The notes: generated from the sequence alone by a model not told the origin. Counted from the stretch's first letter, positions 46,506 through 57,766 are shown. The stretch: 64,000 bases of DNA from Magnetospirillum fulvum (GCF_900108475.1 NZ_FNWO01000007.1:124001-188000); one strand, 5' to 3'. Translations and numbers: made by a program.

Positions 46506-48566
46506 TTACTTTTCCTTGTGGGTATAAACCCCGTCCCAGCCCTCGCCGGGCGGACTGTCGATGAAATGGGCGATGCGGTCGAGGTGGATGCGATAGATCA
46601 GCCGCCCCGGCTCCAGTGCCGCCAGACTCTCGAAGGCCGCCTCCGCCGCCTCCCACCTTCCGGCGCGGTACAGCGCCAGCGCCTCGTGATGACGAGCCAA
46701 ACGCTCGTGGGTTTCATCGTCGATATCGTCCTCGAAGCCGAGCGGCTCGAACAGACGAACCGGCGTGTCCTTGCCCTTGACCCGGACCAGATCGATCTCG
46801 CGGCTGACCAGACCGGGCACCGCATTCTGGGTGTATTCGGTCACCATCAGATCGACGCCATATTGCTTGGTCAGGCTCTCGACCCGCGACCCCAGATTGA
46901 CCGCGTCACCCAGCACGGTATAGGCCATGCGGAAATCCGATCCCATGTTGCCGACATTCATCGTCCCGGTGTTGAGACCGATCCCGACCTTGATCGGCTT
47001 CCAGCCGCGAGCGACGAAATCGTCGCGCAATTCCTCCATTTTCCGCACCATCGCCAGCGCCGCCTCGACAGCGTGGCGGGCATGGTCGGAATCGTGCAGT
47101 GGCGCGCCCCAGAACGCCATGATCGCGTCGCCCATATATTTGTCGATCGTGCCGCGATGCTCGTGGATCACCCGGGTCATCGGGCTGAGGAAGGCGTTCA
47201 TCAGCATCGTCAGATCCTGCGGCGACAGCCCTTCCGAAATGGTGGTGAAGCCGCGCACGTCGGAGAACAGCACCGTCATTTCGCGGCTTTCGCCGCCGAT
47301 TTCGACGTTAAGGCCGCTCCGATTCATCTCGGCGACCAATTCAGGCGGGATATATTGCCCGAAGGTGCGGGCGATCCGCTGCTTTTGCGCCCGCTCGACC
47401 ATGTACTGGCGGAACTCGATCAGCAAATAGCTGAAAATGATCGCCAGCACGACATAGGAGACCGGTAGCACCAGCCCGTGGCGGACATACAGCACGGTGG
47501 CAAGGGCGATATAGCCCAGCCCCAGCCCCAGCACGCACAGCCCGCGCCCGAGCGGCCGGGTCAACAGCAGCGACAGCGAGATCATCGCCAGCAACAGCGA
47601 CACCGGAACGATCGCGGCGGTTTCGGGCGACACCGCCCGCAATTGACCGCCATTGAGGATGGTGCTGAGGGTATCGGCGATGATCTCGACCCCATAGACC
47701 ATCCCGACCGGGGTATCGAACCAGTCGTGCGAGACTTCTGAGGTGTCGCCGACCAGGACGATCCGGTCCTTGACCCAGGCTTCGAGCTCGGCCCGCTCGG
47801 ACTCGTCAAGGCCAGAAATATCAAGGAATTCCAGCGCGCTGATCCCCGCCGACTGGCTGAGAAAGCGGATTCCGGTCGGCAGCGGCGGAAAGTCGATCAG
47901 TAGATTGTTGCGATGGTCGAGCGGTACCCGCAACGTCCCCAGCGTCAGCGCCCCATTCTCCAGCCGGGGCTCGACCCCCAGATACATCGCCGCCGCCGCC
48001 ACCGCAAACGGCCAGCCGCCGCGCTCTGCGGTCAGTTCGGGATGAATGGTCAGCCGCGACAGGGTGGTGACCAGCCGAGAGGTCGATTGGATGTTGGTAT
48101 AGGCGCTGACCGAAGCCTGGTCGAGCAGCGCGGTCGGACGGTTGATCCCGACGAAGCGGCCGTCGCGGAACTCGGCCTGGGCGACCAACAAGGTGTTGCC
48201 CGCCTCGTCCAGCGCCTTGGCCAGGATTGGATCCTCGCCATAGGAGCTGGGAAAGTCCATCAACATATCGACCGCGATCACCCGCGCGCCCAGCGCTTTC
48301 AGATTGGTGACGATCGCGGCGATGTCGCTGCGGCGGAGCGGAAAGCTTTTATAGGATTTGAAGAAGGCTTCGTCGGTGTTGACCAGAACGATATCGTGCG
48401 ACAGAACCTGCCCCCGCCCCTCGCCATAGGCCAGCCTTAGCTGGTGACGGAAAGACAGAGTCTGGTCTTCGAGCAGGGCAAACCATTCATGATATTGGGC
48501 GGGGATGGCGAGCAGGAAAAACAGCGCCGTCAGGATAATATCGTACCGCCGCGCAAGTCCGCCCAT
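46506..48566 (-). CDS. CHASE2-domain class III adenylate cyclase
   Basis: A 686-residue membrane cyclase. One N-terminal helix, a CHASE2 extracellular sensor (about 30-300, with VAVDMLMDFPSSYG and ILVGDTSEVSHDWFDTPVG-like elements), three helices (about 310-395) and a class III catalytic domain (about 425-610). Metal-binding aspartates are in TVLFSDVRGFTT and YMGDAIMAFWG. GLNTGTMNVGNMG and YTVLGDAVNLGSR complete the site; the Lys in IDKYMGD favours ATP over GTP. A C-terminal tail follows. The FecR gene lies upstream on the same strand, a frequent partner of CHASE2 cyclases. Product is inferred to be cAMP. Confidence 0.9.
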   Translation of the reverse strand: MGGLARRYDIILTALFFLLAIPAQYHEWFALLEDQTLSFRHQLRLAYGEGRGQVLSHDIVLVNTDEAFFKSYKSFPLRRSDIAAIVTNLKALGARVIAVDMLMDFPSSYGEDPILAKALDEAGNTLLVAQAEFRDGRFVGINRPTALLDQASVSAYTNIQSTSRLVTTLSRLTIHPELTAERGGWPFAVAAAAMYLGVEPRLENGALTLGTLRVPLDHRNNLLIDFPPLPTGIRFLSQSAGISALEFLDISGLDESERAELEAWVKDRIVLVGDTSEVSHDWFDTPVGMVYGVEIIADTLSTILNGGQLRAVSPETAAIVPVSLLLAMISLSLLLTRPLGRGLCVLGLGLGYIALATVLYVRHGLVLPVSYVVLAIIFSYLLIEFRQYMVERAQKQRIARTFGQYIPPELVAEMNRSGLNVEIGGESREMTVLFSDVRGFTTISEGLSPQDLTMLMNAFLSPMTRVIHEHRGTIDKYMGDAIMAFWGAPLHDSDHARHAVEAALAMVRKMEELRDDFVARGWKPIKVGIGLNTGTMNVGNMGSDFRMAYTVLGDAVNLGSRVESLTKQYGVDLMVTEYTQNAVPGLVSREIDLVRVKGKDTPVRLFEPLGFEDDIDDETHERLARHHEALALYRAGRWEAAEAAFESLAALEPGRLIYRIHLDRIAHFIDSPPGEGWDGVYTHKEK

Positions 48567-48642
48567 CGTGGTTCTCCGCCCCCGAAACCGACACTCCGGA
48601 TTATGGTAACCCGAGAGGTCTCTTCACCCCAGTGAAGAAAAA

Positions 48643-48671
48643 GCGCCCGCCGACGGATCGACGGCGGACGC
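48643..48671 (-). terminator. Intrinsic terminator after the FecR gene
   Basis: On the minus strand a ten-base-pair stem (48671-48662 with 48652-48643, one G-U pair) with a nine-base loop is followed by TTTTT. It lies 10 bases past the FecR-gene stop and may limit read-through into the cyclase gene. A second small hairpin (48621-48638) follows directly. Confidence 0.7.
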
Positions 48672-48681
48672 CTTAGCGGGG

Positions 48682-50052
<1,371 letters not shown>

Positions 50053-52128
50053 GTGAATAATCAAGACACCCAACACGGTATTTCGATCCGGATCAGGATT
50101 CTCGTTCCAATCATTCTGGTGATCGCCGTCGGTTTCTCCCTGATCGTCGGGTTTTCGTCGATCCAGTCTTTTGGCGACGCCAAGACCGGAGCAACGACGC
50201 TGATACAGCAATCCGCCTTGGCCGAATCCAATCTGATCCGTCAAATGGTGGAGAGGGGCCAGACCGCGGCCCGCACCAATGCCTCATGGATGGCCCGGAC
50301 AAATCCAAAGAGCTATGATCGTGCCACCATCGGCGGCGATCTGTTGCGCCAGATCGAACACAATCCGGGCTTTACCGGCATTTACGTCGGATTCGAGGCG
50401 AATTTCGACGGTCGTGACGCCGAAAATGCCGGTGGGATCTGGGGCGATGCGAGCGGCCGCTATCTGGTTTACGCCTATCGCAAGGATGGTGCGCCAACCG
50501 TCGAAATCGCCCCGCTGACCAGCGATCCGGCCGAGGAATTCTGGTACAATACGCCGCTGCGCGAGAAGCGCGACACCGTCACCCCGCCCTTTTTTTATGA
50601 AATCAGCGGGCAGAAGACTCTGATGATAACGGTCGCGTCGCCGATCCTCGTCGGGACCAAGGCGGTCGGGGTTGCAACGGTCGATCTGGCGTTGAAGCAG
50701 GTTCAGGCCGACGTGGCCGCGCTCAAGCCGATGGGCAGCGGCTATGCCGCGCTGATCTCGCACGACGGCCAATGGGTGGCCAATCCCGACCCCTCACTGT
50801 TGGGCAAACCGGTCGATACCGAGGCGGTGAAGGCCGCTCTGGTCGCCGCGCGCAACGGCAAGGCCGCCGACTTCACGCTGACCGGCCCGGCGGGTGAGGA
50901 GATGATGGCGGTGCTGGTGCCGATCCGTTTCGGCCAGGCCCCCGAGGTATGGAACTTCCTGATTGCGGTCCCCGAATCCGCGGTTCTGGCCGAAGCCCGG
51001 GCAACCCGAACCAAGCTTCTTGCCGTCGGAACCCTGGTTCTGTTGTTGGCGGCGGCGATCGCGGTGCTGATCGGCAACGGCATCGTCAAGCCGATCAAAG
51101 CGATGACAGGATCCATGACCCGTTTGGCCAAGGGCGATCTCAACATCGAGATCGCCGGAGGTGATCGCGGCGACGAAATCGGGGCAATGGCCCATGCGGT
51201 CCAGGTCTTCAAGGACAATGCCGTCGCGATGGCCGAGATGCAGCGCCGCAATGCCGAAATGGAGCAGCATTCGACGGCAGAGCAGCGGCGTCTGCTGCTC
51301 GACACCGCCACGCGGTTTGAGACCGAGGTCGCCGGTGTGGTCCGGTCGGTCGGAGACGGTGCCCGGGCGATGCGGGGAACGGCGCAGTCGATGTCTTCGA
51401 CGGCGGATCAGGTTTCGTCGAGCGCCAATCTCGTCGCGGTGGCGGCGGGCGAAGCGTCGAGCAATGTCCAGACGGTCGCCGCCGCCAGCGAAGAACTGGC
51501 TGCCTCAATCCGCGAAATCAGCCGTCAGGTCGCGGATTCCGCGCGCGTCTCCCAGGAAGCGGTCGATCAGGTCGATCACAACCGCAACACCATCGCCCAT
51601 CTGACCGAGGCGGCGAACCGGATCGGCGAGGTCGTCACCCTGATCAACGATATCGCCTCGCAAACCAACTTGCTGGCCTTGAACGCGACGATCGAAGCGG
51701 CTCGCGCCGGCGACGCGGGCAAGGGCTTCGCCGTCGTCGCTGGCGAGGTCAAACAACTCGCCAACCAGACGGCGCGGGCGACCGAAGAGATCAGCAGCCA
51801 GATCAACGCGGTCCAGAACACCACCCGCGAAGCGGTCGAAGCGATCAACAACGTCGCGAAGACGATCGATACCATCAACTCGATTTCGTCGCAGATCGCT
51901 TCGGCGGTCGAGGAACAATCGGCCGCGACCCAGGAGATCACCCGCAGCGTGCAGCAGGCCGCCAACGGCACCGCCACGGTTTCCAGTTCGATCGCAGGCG
52001 TCAATGACGGGGCCCGGCGCAACGGAAGCGAGGCGGTTCAGGTCCTGAACGCCGCCGAACACCTAGCCGAGGATATCAACTCGCTGACCGGCAAGGTTGA
52101 ATCCTTCCTCGGCCGCATCCGGGCCTAA
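50053..52128 (+). CDS. Methyl-accepting chemotaxis protein with Cache sensor
   Basis: A 691-residue chemoreceptor. Helix 1 at about 16-38, a dCache-type periplasmic sensor (about 40-315, with [20 protein letters not shown] and [19 protein letters not shown]), helix 2 (about 322-345), a HAMP domain, and the cytoplasmic signalling domain with the hairpin tip [20 protein letters not shown]. The start is a GTG at 50053 with GAGG six bases upstream; no in-frame ATG fits. Cache sensors typically bind amino or organic acids. No CheR-binding pentapeptide is visible at the C-terminus. Confidence 0.92.
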   Translation: MNNQDTQHGISIRIRILVPIILVIAVGFSLIVGFSSIQSFGDAKTGATTLIQQSALAESNLIRQMVERGQTAARTNASWMARTNPKSYDRATIGGDLLRQIEHNPGFTGIYVGFEANFDGRDAENAGGIWGDASGRYLVYAYRKDGAPTVEIAPLTSDPAEEFWYNTPLREKRDTVTPPFFYEISGQKTLMITVASPILVGTKAVGVATVDLALKQVQADVAALKPMGSGYAALISHDGQWVANPDPSLLGKPVDTEAVKAALVAARNGKAADFTLTGPAGEEMMAVLVPIRFGQAPEVWNFLIAVPESAVLAEARATRTKLLAVGTLVLLLAAAIAVLIGNGIVKPIKAMTGSMTRLAKGDLNIEIAGGDRGDEIGAMAHAVQVFKDNAVAMAEMQRRNAEMEQHSTAEQRRLLLDTATRFETEVAGVVRSVGDGARAMRGTAQSMSSTADQVSSSANLVAVAAGEASSNVQTVAAASEELAASIREISRQVADSARVSQEAVDQVDHNRNTIAHLTEAANRIGEVVTLINDIASQTNLLALNATIEAARAGDAGKGFAVVAGEVKQLANQTARATEEISSQINAVQNTTREAVEAINNVAKTIDTINSISSQIASAVEEQSAATQEITRSVQQAANGTATVSSSIAGVNDGARRNGSEAVQVLNAAEHLAEDINSLTGKVESFLGRIRA

Positions 52129-52147
52129 GCCCCGAGTCTGGATGCAA

Positions 52148-52179
52148 CCGGACCTGAAGCCGTCTGGCTCCAGGTCCGG
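52148..52179. terminator. Hairpin between the chemoreceptor and nrdG
   Basis: CCGGACCTG (52148-52156) pairs with CAGGTCCGG (52171-52179). An inner stem AGCC/GGCT is separated from it by one unpaired base on each side. It lies between convergent genes and is probably bidirectional. Confidence 0.65.
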
Positions 52180-52184
52180 CTGTG

Positions 52185-52778
52185 TCATCGTCCCGGCCGG
52201 TAGGGCTGAATCCGGGGTGGTTCGGCTCCCAAAGCGGCCAGATCGGCGCCCAAACGCATGAGCGCCCCGTCGTCGGCCCAGGCGGGATCGACGGTGATGC
52301 GGATATCGCGGGGCGTTCCCGCCGCCAGCAGCCGGATCAGACTGTCTTTCGCCTTCTCGCCGCTGCCGGTCATCCCAGTCAGACGGTCATAATCGGCGAA
52401 CGGGGCCTTGACGTCGAACCCAACCCAATCGACCAGGGGCAACACCCGTTCCAGCCGGTCGGGAAACGGTCCGGCGGTATGCAGGCCGATCTTAAAGCCC
52501 AACTCCCGCACGGCGGCGATTGCCTCGGGCAGAGCCGGTTGAAGGGTCGGCTCGCCGCCCGAAAACACCACGCCGTCGAGCAGGCCGCGCCGCGTGTCGA
52601 GAAACGCCGCCGCCTCGTCCCAGGTCAGCGCCGCCGGGGCGGTCGCGCAGAGCAGATGGGTATTGTGGCAATAGGGACAACGCCAGGGGCACCCCTGGCA
52701 GAACAGGGTCGCCACCAGCTCGCCCGGCCAGTCGCAAGTGGACAGCCGGGCCAGCCCGCCGAGGCGGAGATCAGTCAA
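52185..52778 (-). CDS. nrdG: Anaerobic ribonucleotide reductase activating enzyme
   Basis: A 197-residue radical-SAM activase that installs the glycyl radical on the class III reductase. The cluster motif CPWRCPYC (CxxxCxxC) lies near residues 30-37, preceded by another Cys, and VVFSGGEPTLQ is the SAM-binding GGE motif. The start is TTG at 52778, which overlaps the stop of the small upstream gene by eight bases, so translation is coupled. The target glycine is encoded in that small gene rather than in nrdD itself. Confidence 0.93.
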   Translation of the reverse strand: MTDLRLGGLARLSTCDWPGELVATLFCQGCPWRCPYCHNTHLLCATAPAALTWDEAAAFLDTRRGLLDGVVFSGGEPTLQPALPEAIAAVRELGFKIGLHTAGPFPDRLERVLPLVDWVGFDVKAPFADYDRLTGMTGSGEKAKDSLIRLLAAGTPRDIRITVDPAWADDGALMRLGADLAALGAEPPRIQPYRPGR

Positions 52779-52959
52779 GGGCGCACTGTGCTTCCGAGAA
52801 ATAGAGGCGGTCGGCGAACTCGCCCTTCTTGCCTTTGTTGAACGAGGCGAGCGGGCGGTGATAGCCCATCACCCGGGTCCAGATTTCGCAGGGCTGGCGC
52901 TCGTCGTCGCGCAGATCGAGGGCGGCGTCGCGGACGGTGGTGGTCGGAATGTGATTCAT
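52771..52959 (-). CDS. Separate glycyl-radical domain of class III ribonucleotide reductase
   Basis: A 62-residue protein whose core CEIWTRVMGYHRP and FNKGKKGEFADR match the C-terminal glycyl-radical segment of NrdD enzymes (R-x-x-G-Y, with the Gly that carries the radical). In most organisms this segment is fused to the catalytic barrel. Here it has its own ATG at 52959 with AAAGGA eight bases upstream, is in a different frame from nrdD, begins 17 bases after the nrdD stop and overlaps nrdG. It would act as a radical-carrying subunit on NrdD. A sequencing frameshift is less likely, given the independent ribosome-binding site. Confidence 0.8.
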   Translation of the reverse strand: MNHIPTTTVRDAALDLRDDERQPCEIWTRVMGYHRPLASFNKGKKGEFADRLYFSEAQCALD

Positions 52960-52976
52960 CAAGCGATCCTTTCGGG

Positions 52977-55004
52977 TCAGGAGGCAGAGGTGCACGAGCG
53001 CTTACGAGCGATCAATTCCTCGTCGCATTTCGGGCAGAATTTGTGTTCGCCGGCGATATAGCCGTGCTTGGGGCAGATCGAGAAGGTGGGGGTGACGGTG
53101 ACGTAGGGCAGCCGGAAATTCTCCAACGCACGCCTCACCAGCTTCTTGCAGGCGTCGGCCGAGGAAATCCGCTCGCCCATATAAAGGTGCAACACGGTGC
53201 CGCCGGTATATTTGCGCTGCAACTCGTCCTGACGCTCCAGCGCCTCGAACGGATCGTCGGTGAAGCCGACCGGAAGCTGGCTCGAATTGGTGTAATAGGG
53301 CTGGTCCGGCGTTCCGGCCTGGAGAATGTCGGGATAGCGCTTGCGGTCTTCGCGGGCGAAGCGATAGGTGGTGCCTTCGGCCGGAGTCGCCTCCAGATTA
53401 TAAAGGTGTCCGGTCTCTTCCTGGATCGCGACGATCCGGGCGCGGACATGGTCGAGGAAGCGCACCGCGAAGGCATGGCCCCAGGGGGTCGAGATATCCT
53501 CGTGGTCGGCGGAAAAGTTGCGGATCAACTCGTTGATGCCGTTGACGCCGATCGTCGAGAAATGGTTCCGCAGCGTGCCGAGATAGCGCCTGGTATAGGG
53601 GAACAGGCCATCGTCCATGTGACGCTGGATCACCTTGCGCTTGATCTCGAGGCTGTTGCGGGCGATCTCCAGCAGCCGGTCGAGCCGGGCGAACAGCCCC
53701 TCCTCGTCGCCGCGATGGGTAAAGCCCAACCGGGCGCAATTGATCGTTACCACGCCGACCGATCCGGTCTGTTCGGCGCTGCCGAACAAGCCGTTGCCGC
53801 GCTTCAGCAACTCGGTCAGGTCAAGCTGGAGACGGCAGCACATCGAGCGGATCATGTGCGGCTTCAGTTCGGAATTCAGGAAGTTCTGGAAGTACGGCAG
53901 CCCGTATTTCGCGGTCATCTCGAACAGACGACCGGCATTTTCTGACTCCCACGGGAAGTCGGGGGTGATGTTGTAGGTCGGGATCGGGAAGGTGAACACC
54001 CGGCCCAGCGCGTCGCCCTTGGTCATCACCTCCATATAGGCGCGGTTGATCATGTCCATCTCGACCTGAAGATCGCCGTAGGTGAACGGCATCTCGACGC
54101 CGCCGATCACCGGAGCCTGCTCCTTCAAATCCTCGGGGCAGGTCCAGTCGAAAGTCAGGTTGGTGAACGGAGTCTGGGTGCCCCAGCGCGACGGGACGTT
54201 GAGGTTGTAGACCAGTTCCTGGATGCACTGACGGACGTCTTCGTAAGACAGCGAATCGGCGCGGATGAACGCGGCCATATAGGTGTCGAACGAACTGAAC
54301 GCCTGGGCACCGGCCCACTCGTTCTGAAGGGTGCCAAGGAAGTTGACGATCTGGCCGACCGCGCTCGACATATGCTTGGGCGGACCGGCCTCGACCTTGC
54401 CGGGAACGCCGTTCAGCCCCTCGGTCAGCAGGGTCCTGAGCGACCATCCGGCGCAATAGCCCGCCAGCATGTCGAGATCGTGGATATGGATATCGCCATC
54501 GCGGTGGGCGGTGCCGATCTCGGGCGGATAGACGTGCGACAGCCAGTAATTGGCCACCACTTTCCCCGAAACATTGAGGATCAGACCACCCAGGGAATAG
54601 CCCTGGTTGGCGTTGGCGTTGACCCGCCAGTCGGCGCGGTCGAGATACTCGTTGATCGAGGATTCGACATCGACGACGGTCTTTCTATCCTTACGCAGCC
54701 GCGCCCGCTGCTCACGATAGACGATATAGGCGCGCGCGGTGGCGAAGTGGTTGGCCGAGATCAGCACCTGCTCGACCACGTCTTGAAGCTGCTCGATCTG
54801 GGGCGCCTGATCGACAAAGCGATGTTCGATCACCTTGGCGGCCTGGATCGTCAGCAGATAGGCCTCGGTGGGGTCGAAATCGCCGGTCGCCTTACCAGCC
54901 CGCTCGATCGCCGAGCGGATTTTGTCGAGATCGAACGGCACTTCAAGCCCGTTGCGCTTGATGACCGAACGTGGCGACACAACGGGAAATGTTGACCCGG
55001 ACAT
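52977..55004 (-). CDS. nrdD: Anaerobic ribonucleoside-triphosphate reductase, catalytic part
   Basis: A 675-residue class III reductase, which makes deoxyribonucleotides without oxygen. An ATP-cone domain opens the protein (about 10-100, SVIKRNGLEVPFDLDKI), followed by the alpha/beta barrel with TPFTNLTFDW, PYFQNFLNSELKPHM and GVVTINCARLG. It ends with a zinc-binding-like CPKH...CPKC segment and stops there; no R-x-x-G-Y glycyl motif is present in the polypeptide. The start at 55004 has AAGGA eight bases upstream. Tandem NrdR boxes lie about 100-140 bases upstream. Confidence 0.93.
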   Translation of the reverse strand: MSGSTFPVVSPRSVIKRNGLEVPFDLDKIRSAIERAGKATGDFDPTEAYLLTIQAAKVIEHRFVDQAPQIEQLQDVVEQVLISANHFATARAYIVYREQRARLRKDRKTVVDVESSINEYLDRADWRVNANANQGYSLGGLILNVSGKVVANYWLSHVYPPEIGTAHRDGDIHIHDLDMLAGYCAGWSLRTLLTEGLNGVPGKVEAGPPKHMSSAVGQIVNFLGTLQNEWAGAQAFSSFDTYMAAFIRADSLSYEDVRQCIQELVYNLNVPSRWGTQTPFTNLTFDWTCPEDLKEQAPVIGGVEMPFTYGDLQVEMDMINRAYMEVMTKGDALGRVFTFPIPTYNITPDFPWESENAGRLFEMTAKYGLPYFQNFLNSELKPHMIRSMCCRLQLDLTELLKRGNGLFGSAEQTGSVGVVTINCARLGFTHRGDEEGLFARLDRLLEIARNSLEIKRKVIQRHMDDGLFPYTRRYLGTLRNHFSTIGVNGINELIRNFSADHEDISTPWGHAFAVRFLDHVRARIVAIQEETGHLYNLEATPAEGTTYRFAREDRKRYPDILQAGTPDQPYYTNSSQLPVGFTDDPFEALERQDELQRKYTGGTVLHLYMGERISSADACKKLVRRALENFRLPYVTVTPTFSICPKHGYIAGEHKFCPKCDEELIARKRSCTSAS

Positions 55005-55105
55005 CAGCGGATTCCTTAGGCAGAACAGGGCGGAAGGGGGGACGAACAACCCCGGCGATCACGGACCCACAACGGTCGGGCGCAGTCGAAAGCCGCGCTG
55101 TCATC

Positions 55106-55146
55106 CTACATGTAGATGATCAACACGGCTTCAACGCTACATAGAG
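55106..55146 (-). promoter_or_regulatory. Tandem NrdR boxes upstream of nrdD
   Basis: Two ten-base elements, CTACATGTAG (55106-55115) and CTACATAGAG (55137-55146), fit the NrdR core CWANATNTWG (the second with one mismatch). Their centres are 31 bases apart, three helical turns, which is the usual NrdR arrangement. The rest of the 327-base gap up to tRNA-Leu has no gene. Confidence 0.65.
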
Positions 55147-55331
55147 TAGAGCCTGGCCCAGCCGAAAGTCAAGCTCGATTCAGCCCCACGTCCCGGCCGC
55201 ATGGGCGGGAGGGGGGCTCGGGCTTTTCCCTGTTTCCATGTGAACGAACATGGTATAGACACTGTTTCCCGACGGGGCGGCCCCACGCGCGTGCGGCTGA
55301 ATCGTGCGTGCGCGGTGGATTATTAACGAAT

Positions 55332-55416
55332 GCGGGCGTGGTGGAACTGGTAGACACACTGGATTTAGGTTCCAGCGGCGCAAGCCATGGGGGTTCAAGT
55401 CCCTTCGCCCGCACCA
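55332..55416 (+). tRNA. tRNA-Leu (anticodon UAG)
   Basis: An 85-base class II tRNA. Acceptor arms GCGGGCG (55332-55338) and CGCCCGC (55406-55412) pair perfectly, followed by discriminator A and encoded CCA. The anticodon arm CTGGA-TTTAGGT-TCCAG gives UAG (reads CUN Leu codons). A variable arm and GGTTCAAGTCCC T-arm are present. Confidence 0.97.
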
Positions 55417-55527
55417 GCGTGCCCCTGATAGCTCCGCAACGGGCGCTCGCCGGACGGGCAGTCGCGACCCGTGATCCGCGCCGGGGCCACCGGATGCAAC
55501 CCACTCGACTCGATTGGCGAAAGACTG

Positions 55528-56946
55528 ATGCAGGTAACCGAGATCAATTCCGACGGCCTAAGACGTGATTTCAAGGTCGTCGTTCCCGCCTCCCACCTCG
55601 ACCAGCGGATGCAGGACAAGCTGACCCAGTTGGCCGGCACCATCAGCCTCCCCGGCTTCCGCCCGGGCAAGGTGCCGCTGGCGATTGTCCGCAAGAAATA
55701 TTCTTCGGCGGTGCTGGGCGAGATTCTGGAAGCCGCCGTCAATGACGCCATCGGCAAGGCGGTCGAGAGCAGCGGCCTGCGTCCGGCCGCCCAGCCCAAG
55801 GTCGAAATCACCTCGTTCGCCGAGGGCACCGACCTTGAATTCGACCTCGCCATCGAGGTGATGCCGGAAATCACCCTGGTTGATTTCGCCACCATCAGTC
55901 TGGTGCGTGACAAGGCGATCATCGCCGATGCCGAGATCGATACCGTGTTGACCGGAATCGCCGAACGCAACGGCAGCACCGAAACGGTCGAACGCGCCGC
56001 CGCCTCTGGCGACGTGGTGGTGATCGACTTCCTCGGCAAGCTGAACGGCGAGCCCTTCCCCGGCGGTGCCGCCGAGCGTTATTCGCTGAAGCTCGGCTCG
56101 AACACCTTCATCCCCGGCTTCGAAGACCAGTTGATCGGCCTGTCGGCGGGCGACGCCAAGGTGATCGAGGTCACCTTCCCCGAAGGCTATGGCAACGAAT
56201 CGCTGTCGGGTCAGCCCGCCACCTTCGACATCACCCTCCACGAAGTCCAGGCGAGCAAGCCGGCCGAGATCAACGACGAGTTGGCCAAGGCCGTCGGGAT
56301 GGAAAGCCTCGACGCCCTGAAGGACGCGATCCGCGCCGAAGTCGGCCGCGATCTCACCAACGCCTCGCGTCTGAAGGTCAAGCGCGCCCTGCTCGACGCC
56401 CTGGCCGCCAGCCACGATTTCCCGGTCCCGGTCTCGATGGTCGAGTCCGAGTTCGAGGCGATCTGGAAGCAGCTTGAGGAAGGCCGCAAGGCCGGTCAGG
56501 TCGATCCGGCCGACGAAGGCAAGTCCGACGACGAGTTGAAGACCGAGTACCGCACCCTGTCCGAGCGCCGCGTGCGCCTGGGCCTGCTGCTGGCCGAAGT
56601 CGGCCGGGTCAATGAAGTCACCGTGACCCAAGACGACATCAACCGCGCCATCCTCAACGAAGCCCGCGCCTATCCGGGCCAGGAGCATCTGGTTCTTCAG
56701 TACTACCAGAAGAACAAGGACGCGATCGAATCGCTGCGCGCTCCGGTCTACGAGGAAAAGGTCGTCGATTTCATCCTCGAGAAGGCGTCGGTCACCGACC
56801 GTGAAGTCGCGGCCGAGGATCTCCGCCGCGAGCATGCCGAAGCCGAGGGAACCGCGACCGAGGGAGCCGACGAGGCCGACGAGGCCGAGGGCGATGACAG
56901 CCCCAAGCCGAAAAAGCGTGCGCCGCGCAAGAAGTCGGCAGAATAA
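55528..56946 (+). CDS. tig: Trigger factor
   Basis: A 472-residue ribosome-bound chaperone with a peptidyl-prolyl isomerase domain. The ribosome-binding loop is in the N-terminal domain (LPGFRPGKVPLAIVRKKY, the conserved GFRxGKxP motif), the FKBP-type domain is around 160-245 (GDVVVIDFLG, FIPGFEDQLIG), then the C-terminal chaperone domain. The tail is unusual but common in this group: acidic then basic and proline/lysine-rich (PKPKKRAPRKK). ATG 55528 was chosen from the family N-terminus. It opens the order tig-clpP-clpX-lon. Confidence 0.97.
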   Translation: MQVTEINSDGLRRDFKVVVPASHLDQRMQDKLTQLAGTISLPGFRPGKVPLAIVRKKYSSAVLGEILEAAVNDAIGKAVESSGLRPAAQPKVEITSFAEGTDLEFDLAIEVMPEITLVDFATISLVRDKAIIADAEIDTVLTGIAERNGSTETVERAAASGDVVVIDFLGKLNGEPFPGGAAERYSLKLGSNTFIPGFEDQLIGLSAGDAKVIEVTFPEGYGNESLSGQPATFDITLHEVQASKPAEINDELAKAVGMESLDALKDAIRAEVGRDLTNASRLKVKRALLDALAASHDFPVPVSMVESEFEAIWKQLEEGRKAGQVDPADEGKSDDELKTEYRTLSERRVRLGLLLAEVGRVNEVTVTQDDINRAILNEARAYPGQEHLVLQYYQKNKDAIESLRAPVYEEKVVDFILEKASVTDREVAAEDLRREHAEAEGTATEGADEADEAEGDDSPKPKKRAPRKKSAE

Positions 56947-56953
56947 TAAGGCG

Positions 56954-56983
56954 GGCGGTCGGATCGGAAACGGTCCGGCCGCC
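56954..56983. terminator. Hairpin after tig
   Basis: A ten-base-pair GC-rich stem (56954-56963 with 56974-56983, one G-T pair), extendable outward, sits directly after the tig stop and 66 bases before clpP. There is no T tract; it may attenuate rather than stop transcription. Confidence 0.45.
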
Positions 56984-57048
56984 TCCCGCCCAAGACAGTT
57001 CCGGTCGGACCTTCTCCGACCGGTTCGCGAACCGCAGAAGGATGGACC

Positions 57049-57693
57049 ATGCGCGAGAGAGACCCTATCGACCTCTACATGAATACGCTGGTGCCCATGG
57101 TGGTCGAACAGACCAATCGCGGCGAGCGTTCTTACGACATCTACTCGCGCCTGCTGAAGGAACGGATCGTCTTCCTGACCGGTCAGGTTCATGACGAAGT
57201 CGCTTGCTTGATCTGCGCGCAGTTCCTGTTCCTCGAATCGGAAAACCCGACCAAGGACATCGCGTTCTACATCAATTCGCCGGGCGGGGTCGTCACCTCG
57301 GGCCTCGCGATCTACGACACGATGCAATATATCCGCCCGGCGGTATCGACCGTGTGTATCGGTCAGGCGGCCTCGATGGGCTCGCTGCTGCTGACGGCCG
57401 GTGCCAAGGGCAAGCGCTATTCGCTGCCCAATTCGCGGATCATGGTCCACCAGCCCTCGGGCGGGGCCCAGGGTCAGGCGACCGACATTGAAATTCAGGC
57501 CCGTGAGATACTTGCGCTCCGCGCCCGCCTCAACAATATCTATGTTGACCACACCGGCCAGCCTTTGGAGGTGATCGAGCGGATTATGGAGCGCGACAAG
57601 TTCATGACCGCCGATGAAGCCCGCGAATTCGGCTTGATCGACAATGTCGTTAACAAGCGCTCCGTACCCGAGGGAGACGGCGCCTCCACCTGA
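57049..57693 (+). CDS. clpP: ATP-dependent Clp protease proteolytic subunit
   Basis: A 214-residue serine protease that forms the 14-mer chamber of ClpXP/ClpAP. The catalytic Ser is in [11 protein letters not shown], the His in [10 protein letters not shown], and the Asp in the IYVDHTGQ region. [20 protein letters not shown] is the conserved substrate-groove segment. The N-terminus [20 protein letters not shown] includes a short propeptide-like start. clpX follows 145 bases downstream with its own promoter candidate. Confidence 0.97.
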   Translation: MRERDPIDLYMNTLVPMVVEQTNRGERSYDIYSRLLKERIVFLTGQVHDEVACLICAQFLFLESENPTKDIAFYINSPGGVVTSGLAIYDTMQYIRPAVSTVCIGQAASMGSLLLTAGAKGKRYSLPNSRIMVHQPSGGAQGQATDIEIQAREILALRARLNNIYVDHTGQPLEVIERIMERDKFMTADEAREFGLIDNVVNKRSVPEGDGAST

Positions 57694-57766
57694 TCCCACC
57701 CCTCCCCTCTCGCGGCCGTGCCGGCCCGCCAGCCCCATCTATCGGGGTAAATGATAGATATTGTCA

